A stretch of 6,917 nucleotides of DNA from JBKQWK01 sp052139595 (GCA_052139595.1 JBKQWK010000240.1:1-6917); one strand, 5' to 3'. Positions 1-5,921 are shown, counted from the first letter of the stretch. The notes: generated from the letters alone by a model not told the origin. Translations and numbers: made by a program.

Positions 1-1
1 G

Positions 2-106
2 CAGCTGCTCGCCGACCCGATCCCGGACGCGCAAGGGAACCTCATCGCCACCGCCGAAGTGCGAGATGAAATGCTCGAGACAACCAGCCAGCACGTGCGA
101 GGTTAA
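2..106 (+). CDS. C-terminal fragment of an unidentified upstream gene
   Basis: An open frame enters from the left edge and ends at TAA 104-106, giving 34 residues that begin QLLADPIPDAQGNLIA and end HVRG. Codon third positions are GC-rich, as in the neighbouring genes, so it looks like real coding sequence. The stop is 7 bases before the preferred ftsQ start, which suggests one operon. By position a cell-wall gene such as murC, murB or ddl would be expected. The visible tail does not match the C-terminus of any of these that I can recall, so I leave the product open. Confidence 0.6.
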   Translation, partial: QLLADPIPDAQGNLIATAEVRDEMLETTSQHVRG

Positions 107-113
107 CAGCGTC

Positions 114-1040
114 ATGTCAGCTCGTCGCGTTGGCAAACACCGCCGCTTGCGCATCTTCTCGTCGCTCGTCTTGGCGGTCCTCATCCTCGGTTTGCCAGCT
201 GGCATCTATCTCTGGGGTCGCTCCGCCAACGTGTTTCGCGTCCACGCGATCGTGCTTACCGGTATGCAGCATGCGTCGCAGCAACGGGCGCTGACCATGC
301 TGCGCGCTCGCTTTCTCAATCGTAACCTTGCTCTCATCTCGAGCGGCGAGGTGCGCACTGCGCTGCGCACGTACCCTTACGTGCACGATGTGCGCGTCGA
401 GCATGATTTTCCCGATACCCTGCGTATCGCTGTGACTGAGTACAAGCCAGTGGCCTGCCTGCTGACGCCGGCAGGGTGGTATGCGATCAACGCGCAGGGG
501 TACGTCATCGCGGTGCTGCCGGCGACGGCCGCGAAAACGACGACTACAACGACTGCACCGGCGGCGTCTTCGTTGCCGGCTGCCGCCTCGGCCACCGCTG
601 CTAACGGCGCCTCGGCTACCGCCGCAGCCGGCGCGGCGATCACCGGCGACACACTGGCACCGTCCCTGGCGAAGCTGCTCGTGGTTGGCCCGCCGGTACG
701 ACTGCGGCCCGCCGTACCGGCGCTTTTCACAACGGCTGCGGTGCGCGAGGGGCAGGTCGTTGGCGACCAGCAGGTACGCGTCGCGGCGTCGCTCCTCGGC
801 GCTTTGCCGACGACGTTACGAACGGCGACCGCGTATGTGCGTGTGACCGCTGCCGGTGGGGTGCTGGTCGTCTTACGCAGTGGTGTGCAGGTCGATTTTG
901 GCGACTCTTCTCTGCTTGAGGCGAAGGTTCTGGCGCTCTCAGCCGTCATGGACTATTACGCGCGGAAGCGTGTGGTGCCGGCCTACGTTGATGTGTCGGT
1001 GCCCGACCGACCGTTGGCGACTCCCAAACTGCCGACCTGA
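114..1040 (+). CDS. ftsQ: cell division protein FtsQ/DivIB (POTRA domain)
   Basis: This is a bitopic membrane protein of the divisome that links early and late division proteins at the septum. The 308-residue product has a short basic N-terminus (RRVGKHRRLR), one membrane segment at about residues 15-35, a POTRA domain at about 41-112 (from FRVHAIVLTG to VTEYKPVA) and the FtsQ beta domain after that. The C-terminus VDVSVPDRPLATPK is typical of the family. Residues 136-181 are a Thr/Ala-rich low-complexity stretch, including six consecutive Thr, that looks inserted into the periplasmic part. I chose ATG 114 over the in-frame ATG 66. The latter would overlap the upstream gene by 41 bases, whereas 114 has GAGG at 99-102 about 11 bases upstream and puts basic residues directly before the membrane segment. 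No ftsA follows, as in Actinomycetota. Confidence 0.9.
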   Translation: MSARRVGKHRRLRIFSSLVLAVLILGLPAGIYLWGRSANVFRVHAIVLTGMQHASQQRALTMLRARFLNRNLALISSGEVRTALRTYPYVHDVRVEHDFPDTLRIAVTEYKPVACLLTPAGWYAINAQGYVIAVLPATAAKTTTTTTAPAASSLPAAASATAANGASATAAAGAAITGDTLAPSLAKLLVVGPPVRLRPAVPALFTTAAVREGQVVGDQQVRVAASLLGALPTTLRTATAYVRVTAAGGVLVVLRSGVQVDFGDSSLLEAKVLALSAVMDYYARKRVVPAYVDVSVPDRPLATPKLPT

Positions 1041-1066
1041 ACACATGCGTTTCTTCTTCGTCGCGA

Positions 1067-1095
1067 TTGACTCTGCTGAAAGGCCTCAGTATGCT
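1067..1095 (+). promoter_or_regulatory. sigma70-type promoter for ftsZ
   Basis: A -35 box TTGACT (1067-1072) and a -10 box TATGCT (1090-1095) are separated by exactly 17 bases. Transcription would start near 1102 and leave a leader of about 165 bases before ftsZ. The promoter lies just after the ftsQ stop, so ftsZ can be expressed independently of the upstream genes and at a higher level, which fits the high FtsZ amounts cells need. The assignment rests on box match and spacing only. Confidence 0.7.
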
Positions 1096-1143
1096 AGCGT
1101 GAAGCTCGGTTCAAGCCGTGCGACAGGGTTGCAGAGGTGGTAA

Positions 1144-1164
1144 ATGCGCTGCAAACTGCCGTAA
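1144..1164 (+). CDS. possible leader micro-ORF 1 (6 codons) upstream of ftsZ
   Basis: ATG CGC TGC AAA CTG CCG TAA encodes MRCKLP. A purine-rich AGAGGTGG at 1133-1140 sits in ribosome-binding position before the ATG. The stop TAA shares its last A with the next ATG at 1164 (TAATG), an arrangement that permits re-initiation. Such a short frame can easily arise by chance. Only the binding site and the overlap speak for translation. Confidence 0.25.
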   Translation: MRCKLP

Positions 1165-1271
1165 TGAACGAGTACCAACGAGTAAGCAAGAGCAACTCTC
1201 AGGTCGGGCTTGAGAGTGGACGGCCGGTCGTGACGGCGAGTCTCAACCAGTACAGGAGGGTGGCCACATGA
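1164..1271 (+). CDS. possible 35-residue leader ORF overlapping the ftsZ start
   Basis: The frame starts at ATG 1164, which overlaps the stop of micro-ORF 1, and ends at TGA 1269-1271, which overlaps the ftsZ ATG 1268-1270 as ATGA. It encodes 35 residues starting MNEYQRVSKSNSQVG and ending LNQYRRVAT. The peptide is hydrophilic and has no recognisable domain. About three quarters of its third codon positions are G or C. It has no good ribosome binding site of its own and would rely on coupling from the frame before it. The ftsZ binding site lies inside its last codons. It may be a translational coupling device or chance. Confidence 0.25.
   Translation: MNEYQRVSKSNSQVGLESGRPVVTASLNQYRRVAT
1167..1184 (+). 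repeat. direct repeat AACGAGTA x2, 10-base period
   Basis: AACGAGTA occurs at 1167-1174 and again at 1177-1184, so the copies are offset by 10 bases, about one DNA helical turn. They lie about 65 bases downstream of the predicted transcription start and within the leader of ftsZ. A protein-binding site is possible, but two 8-base copies are weak evidence. Confidence 0.4.
1195..1217 (+). promoter_or_regulatory. stem-loop in the ftsZ leader
   Basis: ACTCTCA (1195-1201) pairs perfectly with TGAGAGT (1211-1217), and the stem can extend inward through a G-U and a G-C pair to a small loop. No T-tract follows, so it is not an intrinsic terminator in this form. TTGAGA (1210-1215) can alternatively pair with TCTCAA (1241-1246), closer to the ftsZ binding site, which would exclude this hairpin. 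No known riboswitch or leader class was recognised. Confidence 0.45.
1254..1260 (+). promoter_or_regulatory. ftsZ ribosome binding site
   Basis: AGGAGGG at 1254-1260 is a near-perfect Shine-Dalgarno sequence 7 bases before ATG 1268. It fixes the ftsZ start at 1268 or the adjacent in-frame ATG 1271. The spacer and flank form the 8-base palindrome GTGGCCAC (1260-1267). Confidence 0.85.
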
Positions 1272-2353
1272 TGGACTCTTCCACGAATTACCTCGCCGTG
1301 ATCAAGGTTGTCGGCGTGGGCGGTGGCGGCACGAATGCCGTCAACCGGATGGTCGACGCGGGGCTGCGCGGAGTCGAGTTCATCGCCGTCAACACCGACG
1401 CGCAGGCGCTGCAGATGTGTGACGCCGACGTAAAGATTCACATCGGCAGCAAAATCACACGCGGACTTGGCGCTGGCGCCAATCCGACGATCGGTTATCA
1501 GGCCGCGGTTGAGAGCAAAGATGAACTCCGCGACGCCATAAAGGGCGCCGATATGGTCTTCGTCACGGCGGGCAAGGGCGGCGGCACCGGTACCGGTGCC
1601 GCGCCGGTCATCGCCGAACTGGCGAAAGAATTGGGCGCTCTCACTGTTGGCGTGGTCACGCGACCATTCTCATTCGAGGGCAAGCGCCGGGCGCGGCAGG
1701 CTAGCGAAGGCATCCAGACCCTCAGCGAGAAGGTCGACACACTGATCATCATTCCTAACGATCGGCTCTTGCAGGTGGTTGAGCGGCGCACCAGCATCAT
1801 CGACGCGTTCAAAGTTGCCGACGATGTCCTCCGTCAGGGCGTGCAGGGCATCACCGATCTCATCACGGTTCCCGGCCTCATCAACCTTGACTTTGCTGAC
1901 GTGCGCACGATCATGAAAGATGCCGGTTCGGCACTCATGGGCATCGGCGTTGCCGGCGGCGAGAACCGCGCCGTCGAGGCGGCGCGGGCGGCCATCAGCT
2001 CGCCGCTACTCGAGGCGAGCGTCGAAGGCGCTCACGGCATCTTGCTCAACATTACCGGTGGCGCTGATCTCGGCCTGTTCGAAATCAACGAGGCGGCCGA
2101 GATCATCAATAGCGCTGCCGAGGCTGACTGCAACATCATCTTCGGGGCGGTCATCGATCCATCGCTGGGCGACGAGGTACGCGTGACCGTGATCGCCACA
2201 GGCTTCGATCGCGATGACGCTCGTGCCCCGGAGGTTGCTGTTGCCACCGAGGCGCCGGCCCAGCGTTCGCCCTTGTTCGCCAACGCCGACAAGCCGAAGT
2301 TCGACGTTGACGACGACGTGCTCGATATCCCCAGTTTTCTCAAAGACCGCTGA
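1268..2353 (+). CDS. ftsZ: cell division GTPase FtsZ
   Basis: FtsZ is the tubulin-like GTPase that polymerises into the cytoplasmic Z-ring and recruits the divisome. The product has 361 residues. Nucleotide-binding elements are visible: VVGVGGGGTNAVNRM at 14-28, NTDAQAL at 42-48 and the tubulin signature GGGTGTGAAP at 104-113. The synergy loop NLDFADV at 206-212 supplies the acidic residues that hydrolyse GTP in the neighbouring subunit. The folded core ends near 316. A linker of only about 30 residues leads to the C-terminal peptide DVLDIPSFL (350-358), which binds membrane anchors and regulators. Residue 103 in the signature is Lys (AGKGGG) where Met or Glu is more usual. With no ftsA nearby, the ring probably needs another anchor, SepF in Actinomycetota, but none is encoded here. 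The gene has its own promoter and a strong binding site. Confidence 0.98.
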   Translation: MMDSSTNYLAVIKVVGVGGGGTNAVNRMVDAGLRGVEFIAVNTDAQALQMCDADVKIHIGSKITRGLGAGANPTIGYQAAVESKDELRDAIKGADMVFVTAGKGGGTGTGAAPVIAELAKELGALTVGVVTRPFSFEGKRRARQASEGIQTLSEKVDTLIIIPNDRLLQVVERRTSIIDAFKVADDVLRQGVQGITDLITVPGLINLDFADVRTIMKDAGSALMGIGVAGGENRAVEAARAAISSPLLEASVEGAHGILLNITGGADLGLFEINEAAEIINSAAEADCNIIFGAVIDPSLGDEVRVTVIATGFDRDDARAPEVAVATEAPAQRSPLFANADKPKFDVDDDVLDIPSFLKDR

Positions 2354-2402
2354 GCCTGACGTCGACACGTCGCCGGCTTTGGCGATCGCGAGGTTGCCTG
2401 CC

Positions 2403-2431
2403 CGCCGCCGCGAGGCGTGCGCCGGGCGGCG
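2403..2431 (+). other. GC-rich hairpin between ftsZ and secD
   Basis: CGCCGCC (2403-2409) and GGCGGCG (2425-2431) form a 7-base-pair stem with a 15-base loop, 50 bases after the ftsZ stop. Only ATTGCATTT follows, with no proper T-tract, so termination would be weak at best. It could attenuate or stabilise the ftsZ transcript. Confidence 0.35.
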
Positions 2432-2432
2432 A

Positions 2433-2461
2433 TTGCATTTACCCGCCACTTTGCCTATCCT
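2433..2461 (+). promoter_or_regulatory. weak candidate promoter for secDF
   Basis: TTGCAT (2433-2438) and TATCCT (2456-2461) are separated by 17 bases. The -35 match is poor (TTG only) and the -10 match is moderate. If used, transcription would start close to the tandem repeat, and secD would have a leader of about 50 bases. Read-through from ftsZ is an equally good explanation for secD expression. Confidence 0.25.
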
Positions 2462-2463
2462 CT

Positions 2464-2510
2464 ATCGGCTGATCGGCTGGCTGATCGGCTGGCTGATCGG
2501 CTTGATCGGG
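2464..2510 (+). repeat. 12-base tandem repeat before the secD start
   Basis: The unit GATCGGCTGGCT occurs twice in full (2471-2482 and 2483-2494), preceded by a partial ATCGGCT (2464-2470) and followed by GATCGGCT (2495-2502) and a diverged TGATCGGG. The array ends 5 bases before the secD GTG. In one frame it reads as LIGW units, in another as DRLA units. Neither looks like part of the conserved SecD protein. Confidence 0.75.
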
Positions 2511-2515
2511 ATCGC

Positions 2516-4300
2516 GTGAAACTAAAACAACGCCATATCATCATTCTTTTGGTCGTGGTCGCCCTGTTGGCGGCCTCGGTCTTCTTCATCTATCCGCCGG
2601 GCAAGAAGACTCACCTCGGCCTCGATCTGCAGGGCGGCCTCGAGGTCGTCTACAAGGCGACCAAGCCGGACGGCGGTCGAGTGACCAGCGCCGAACTCAG
2701 CCAGGCAATTGCGATCATGAACCGGCGCGTAAACGGCATCGGCGTGACCGAGGCACAAGTGCAGAAGCAGGGATCAGACCAGATCTCTGTCGCTCTGCCC
2801 GGTGTCACCGACATTCAGCGGGCGCTGGCCATCATCGGCAAGACGGCTCAGCTCGAGTTTTACGATGATGGTCAGTCGCGGGTTGCTGGCCCGGCAGCCA
2901 GCATCGCCGACGTTGTGGCAGAAGCCAGGGCGCAGAGCAAATTCGCCATTTCGGCTGCTGACCTCAAGGCGCTTGCGAATCCAGTGGCGTCACAGCCGAG
3001 CGGCTGGAGCCTGGTTACAGCGCCTGCCGGTGCGTTGGGCAACACGTCGCCAGTTTATTTTATCTACAAGCGTCCGCCGGCAATGACCGGTTCGGCGATC
3101 AAAGATGCGAGCCAGAGCTTCGACAATAGTCAGCCTGATGTGCTCATCGATTTCACGACTAAGGGCGGCCAGCAGTTTGCCCAGATCACCAAAGAGCTGG
3201 CGTTCCGCGGTGCCCTGCAGCAGCAGAACCAGACATTTGCGATCGTTCTCGACAATACGCTCGAGAGCGATCCTTACGTCGACTATAAGCAGAACCCGCA
3301 AGGTATCACTGGTGGCAGTGCCGTGATCAGTGGCGGCAACATGACGGTCAGCACGGCTCAGGACCTGGCGCTGGTGCTGCGCACGGGAGCCTTGCCTGTC
3401 GCCCTGCAGCCGATTTACCAGCAGCAGGTGTCAGCGACCCTGGGCAAGGACTCGCTCAACGCCGGCCTCATCGCCGGCCTCGTCGGTTTTGCCGTGGTGC
3501 TCATTTACATGGTGTTCTACTACCGTTTCCTCGGCCTCATCGCCGACCTTGCTCTGCTCATCTATGCCGTCCTGCTCTGGGGTGTCTTCAACGCCGTGCC
3601 GGTTACCTTGTCTCTTCCGGGCATTGCCGGCATGATCCTGACCATTGGTGTGGCGGCCGATGCCAACGTTGTCATTTTTGAGCGCATCAAAGAAGAGGTG
3701 CGCTTTGGTAAGACGGTGCGATCGTCCATCACCAGCGGCTATTCTCGTGGCTTCAAGACGATTCTCGATGCCAACGTACTCACACTCCTCACAGCGTTGG
3801 TGCTGTTCTTGTTTGCGACGGCTCAGCCCAAAGGTTTTGCCCTGACGCTCATTTTGGGCGTGCTCGTGAGCATGTTCACCGCCATTGCCGCGACGCGGGC
3901 CATGCTCGGCTTGCTGAGCGACTATGAGTTCTTCAACAAGGCTTCGTTCATGGGCGTTAGCGCCGCCCAAATGGCGGCGGCAGCCGAAAGGCAAGCGGCC
4001 GATGAGCAGCTGCGCGGCACCGCTCTGCGCGGCGCTGCCCAGCGCGGCAGTTCGGCGCGTGGTGCTGCCAGCCGAGCGGCGCGCCGTGGCGCCGTGCCCA
4101 GCGCTGTCGGTGACGGCAACCCGCCAGCGGATGCGTCGTTGGCCGATGTTGACGATGGCGATGGCGTGACCGACGCCAGCTCGGCGGCCGTGCTCAGTCG
4201 CGGTGCGACTCCGTCTCGCTCGGTGGCTCCGCCTCGCCCGTCTTCATCCCGCCCATCGACGCGCAGTTCCGCGGCGCGCAAGAAAAAGAAGCGCAGGTAA
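2516..4300 (+). CDS. secD: protein translocase subunit SecD
   Basis: SecD works with SecF at the SecYEG channel and uses the proton motive force to pull exported proteins out of the membrane. The 594-residue product has membrane segment 1 at about 8-27, the signature LGLDLQGG at 34-41, NRRVNGIGV at 69-77 and a large extracytoplasmic region up to about 315. A five-segment RND-type membrane block follows, with IAGMILTIGVAADANVVIFE near 370-389 and RGFKTILDANVLTLL near 411-425. Asp382 in ADANV corresponds to the proton-path Asp of characterised SecDF. GTG 2516 is preferred because SecD proteins start just before segment 1. An upstream in-frame GTG at 2417 would add 33 residues made partly from the tandem repeat. 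The binding site is weak (GGGA 2508-2511). After about residue 472 comes a roughly 120-residue Ala/Arg/Ser-rich tail ending RKKKKRR, which is unusual in length. secF starts 3 bases after the stop. Confidence 0.95.
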   Translation: MKLKQRHIIILLVVVALLAASVFFIYPPGKKTHLGLDLQGGLEVVYKATKPDGGRVTSAELSQAIAIMNRRVNGIGVTEAQVQKQGSDQISVALPGVTDIQRALAIIGKTAQLEFYDDGQSRVAGPAASIADVVAEARAQSKFAISAADLKALANPVASQPSGWSLVTAPAGALGNTSPVYFIYKRPPAMTGSAIKDASQSFDNSQPDVLIDFTTKGGQQFAQITKELAFRGALQQQNQTFAIVLDNTLESDPYVDYKQNPQGITGGSAVISGGNMTVSTAQDLALVLRTGALPVALQPIYQQQVSATLGKDSLNAGLIAGLVGFAVVLIYMVFYYRFLGLIADLALLIYAVLLWGVFNAVPVTLSLPGIAGMILTIGVAADANVVIFERIKEEVRFGKTVRSSITSGYSRGFKTILDANVLTLLTALVLFLFATAQPKGFALTLILGVLVSMFTAIAATRAMLGLLSDYEFFNKASFMGVSAAQMAAAAERQAADEQLRGTALRGAAQRGSSARGAASRAARRGAVPSAVGDGNPPADASLADVDDGDGVTDASSAAVLSRGATPSRSVAPPRPSSSRPSTRSSAARKKKKRR

Positions 4301-4303
4301 CCC

Positions 4304-5281
4304 ATGGAGTGGTTTCGCAAGATCTACAAGTTTGACTACATGGGGCACAAGGCGTGGTGGTTCACACTGTCCGGGATCATCATTATCGCTGGTTTGGTCA
4401 GCCTCTTCGTGCGCGGCGGCGGCAACCCGACGCACGGACTCAACTACGGTATCGAGTTCAAGTCGGGCACGCTGATCGATGTAAGCTTTGCCAAGAGTTC
4501 GACGTCGCTGGCTGAAGTGCGCGCGGTGGTTTCTGGACAAGGGTATGCCGACGCCCAGATTCAGCAGGTCAAGCGCGTCGGCGGCGTCGGCTCGCAGGCT
4601 GGTTTTCAGATTCAGACGACGACGCTCTCGGTGACGCAACAAAACGCTCTCAAAACGGCACTCAATAAAGCGTTCACTATTCTCACCGACGCCAAAGGTA
4701 ATCAATCGTTCACGCTACAGACGGTGGGACCAACGTTCGGGCGCGAGATCGTCTCCTCGTCGTGGAAGGCCGCCATCTTCGCTCTGCTGCTCATTCTGGT
4801 GTACGTTTCGATTCGCTTTGAGTGGAAGTTCGCTGTTGGCGCCATTGCGGCTGAGTTTCACGACCTGCTGGTCGTGGTTGGCGTGTACTCACTGACCGGC
4901 CGCCAGGTTACCACGGGGACGCTCGCCGCCGTGTTAACGATTCTCGGCTACTCGCTGTACGACACCGTGATCGTCTTCGACCGCATTCGCGAGAACGCGC
5001 CGCGCATGCCGCGTGTGCGCTTTGGCGACATGGTCAATCGCTCGATCTGGGAGACGCTGACACGTTCCATGAACACGACGATGATCACGTTGTTGCCGGT
5101 GGTTGCGCTCTTGCTCTTCGGCGGTACAACGCTGACCGACTTTGCCTTTGCACTCTTGATTGGCGTAGTTTCGGGCGCTTACTCATCGATCTTCGTTGCC
5201 AGCCCCATTTTGACGTTGCTCAAGGAGCGCGAACCGCAGCATCGCAAGCTCATCGCTCGCTCAACTGCACAGCCTGACTGA
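4304..5281 (+). CDS. secF: protein translocase subunit SecF
   Basis: SecF is the partner of SecD in the SecDF complex, embedded in the cytoplasmic membrane. The 325-residue product has membrane segment 1 at about 19-37, the motif GLNYGIEFKSGT at 45-56, an extracytoplasmic P4 region to about 145, and five more membrane segments from about 155 to 305. LGYSLYDTVIVFDRIREN at 214-231 is the family hallmark. Asp220 in it and Arg254 (in TLTRSMNTT) correspond to the charged proton-path residues of characterised SecDF. It starts 3 bases after the secD stop, and its ribosome binding site (CAGG near 4294-4297) lies in the end of secD, so the two genes are translationally linked. Length is normal. yajC, often found with secDF, is not in the window. 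An intrinsic terminator follows 54 bases downstream. Confidence 0.97.
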   Translation: MEWFRKIYKFDYMGHKAWWFTLSGIIIIAGLVSLFVRGGGNPTHGLNYGIEFKSGTLIDVSFAKSSTSLAEVRAVVSGQGYADAQIQQVKRVGGVGSQAGFQIQTTTLSVTQQNALKTALNKAFTILTDAKGNQSFTLQTVGPTFGREIVSSSWKAAIFALLLILVYVSIRFEWKFAVGAIAAEFHDLLVVVGVYSLTGRQVTTGTLAAVLTILGYSLYDTVIVFDRIRENAPRMPRVRFGDMVNRSIWETLTRSMNTTMITLLPVVALLLFGGTTLTDFAFALLIGVVSGAYSSIFVASPILTLLKEREPQHRKLIARSTAQPD

Positions 5282-5335
5282 ACCTTCTCGACCGCGATCG
5301 GCTTACGCCCTCAGCGTTCGTTCCAGGCGATAACT

Positions 5336-5381
5336 CTCAAGTACCGTGCCAGCCTGACCTGGACCTGGGCTTGAGTTTTTT
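5336..5381 (+). terminator. intrinsic terminator of the secDF operon
   Basis: CTCAAG (5336-5341) pairs with CTTGAG (5370-5375), which is followed directly by six T (5376-5381). The interior contains a further pairing, CCAG (5349-5352) with CTGG (5365-5368). It lies 54 bases after the secF stop and separates the export operon from the STAS gene. Confidence 0.75.
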
Positions 5382-5401
5382 GGGCGCCTGAAGTCTCTCT
5401 G

Positions 5402-5435
5402 AGAGCCTTACCCGCAGTCGGCCGGCAGGCTCTTT
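5402..5435 (+). terminator. possible second terminator hairpin
   Basis: AGAGCCT (5402-5408) pairs with AGGCTCT (5427-5433), and the run TTT ends at 5435. The stem is 7 base pairs with an 18-base loop that has internal GC pairing. The T-run is short. It could back up the terminator just upstream. Its 3' end overlaps the -35 box of the next promoter. Confidence 0.4.
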
Positions 5436-5461
5436 ACATCCCGCCGTCGCCGGCCTAGATT
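5433..5461 (+). promoter_or_regulatory. candidate promoter for the plus-strand STAS gene
   Basis: TTTACA (5433-5438) and TAGATT (5456-5461) have a 17-base spacer. Transcription would start near 5468 and give a leader of about 105 bases. The placement right after the operon terminator fits a separate transcription unit. It also argues against the TTG at 5460 as a translation start, since that codon lies in the -10 box. The leader (5462-5573) holds only a small TGGCC/GGCCA inverted repeat (5499-5513) and the ribosome binding site AGGGAGA (5554-5560). Confidence 0.5.
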
Positions 5462-5573
5462 GCCATCCGCACGGCAGGAGTTGAGTGCCGCAAACAGCTG
5501 GCCGCACAGGCCATCGGGTGGGGGTCAGTCCGCAGTGTCAACGTTCAGTATCCAGGGAGAATTAGCATCGACC

Positions 5574-5921
5574 ATGCTTCACGTAGAGTGTCACGAGAGT
5601 AGTCCGGGGCTACTGATTGTGGCGCTCACGGGAATCTGTGACTTCGATACGGTGCCGCAGATCGACAGCTACCTGCGTCGTCGCTATGGCCCGTTCCACT
5701 TTCGTCGTCATTTGCTGTTTGACCTCGAGGGCGTGACGATGATCGACTCGTCGTTCGTGGGCTTTCTGATGGGTGTGATGCGCAGGTTGCGCCTTGAGCA
5801 CAAAGAACTGGTGCTCGCTCGTCCGCGAGGCGACGTACGTCGCGTCCTGAGCTCTTGGTTGGACTGGCGAACGTGGTACCGGTGTACGAGGTTCTCGGCG
5901 AAGCTGAGGCGGCTCTTCTGA
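5574..5921 (+). CDS. STAS-domain protein (anti-sigma-factor antagonist type), frameshifted
   Basis: STAS proteins of this type bind and inhibit an anti-sigma kinase until a Ser is phosphorylated. The frame gives 115 residues: the LLIVALTGICDFDTV strand region at 13-27, HLLFDLEGV at 46-54, then MIDSS at 56-60, where Ser59 aligns with the phosphorylated Ser of SpoIIAA. The next residue is Phe where Gly or Ala is usual. After VRRVLS (88-93) the frame turns into an atypical Trp/Arg-rich end. The proper C-terminal half of the domain is intact in another frame up to 5977, so the gene has probably suffered a 2-base insertion in CTCT at 5852-5855. Start ATG 5574 follows AGGGAGA (5554-5560) with a rather long 13-base spacer and fits the start of the domain. 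It may be a pseudogene, or the frameshift may be a sequencing error. Confidence 0.7.
   Translation: MLHVECHESSPGLLIVALTGICDFDTVPQIDSYLRRRYGPFHFRRHLLFDLEGVTMIDSSFVGFLMGVMRRLRLEHKELVLARPRGDVRRVLSSWLDWRTWYRCTRFSAKLRRLF

Noticed and set aside
66..113. ATG 66 as the ftsQ start, adding 16 residues
   Set aside because: It overlaps the upstream gene by 41 bases and has no ribosome binding site. ATG 114 has GAGG at a good distance and gives a normal N-terminus.
117..949. Long open frames on the minus strand opposite ftsQ
   Set aside because: They are antisense shadows of a GC-rich gene, with low-complexity or Arg-rich products and no recognisable domain.
1102..1267. A known riboswitch or T-box in the ftsZ leader
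   Set aside because: No conserved core of a known class was recognised, and the leader stems are short.
2417..2515. GTG 2417 as the secD start, adding 33 residues
   Set aside because: The extra residues come partly from a tandem repeat and precede the usual SecD N-terminal membrane segment. No proper binding site is seen.
3431..4320. Minus-strand open frames opposite secD
   Set aside because: Products are His/Glu-rich or Ala-rich mirror images of SecD codons and have no domain or binding site.
5460..5573. TTG 5460 as the start of the plus-strand STAS gene
   Set aside because: It falls in the likely -10 box, and the extra 38 residues look like a non-coding leader. ATG 5574 starts the domain.
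5853..5861. Programmed -1 frameshift in the STAS gene
   Set aside because: No X-XXY-YYZ heptamer or following pseudoknot is seen, and a 2-base duplication gives better domain spacing.
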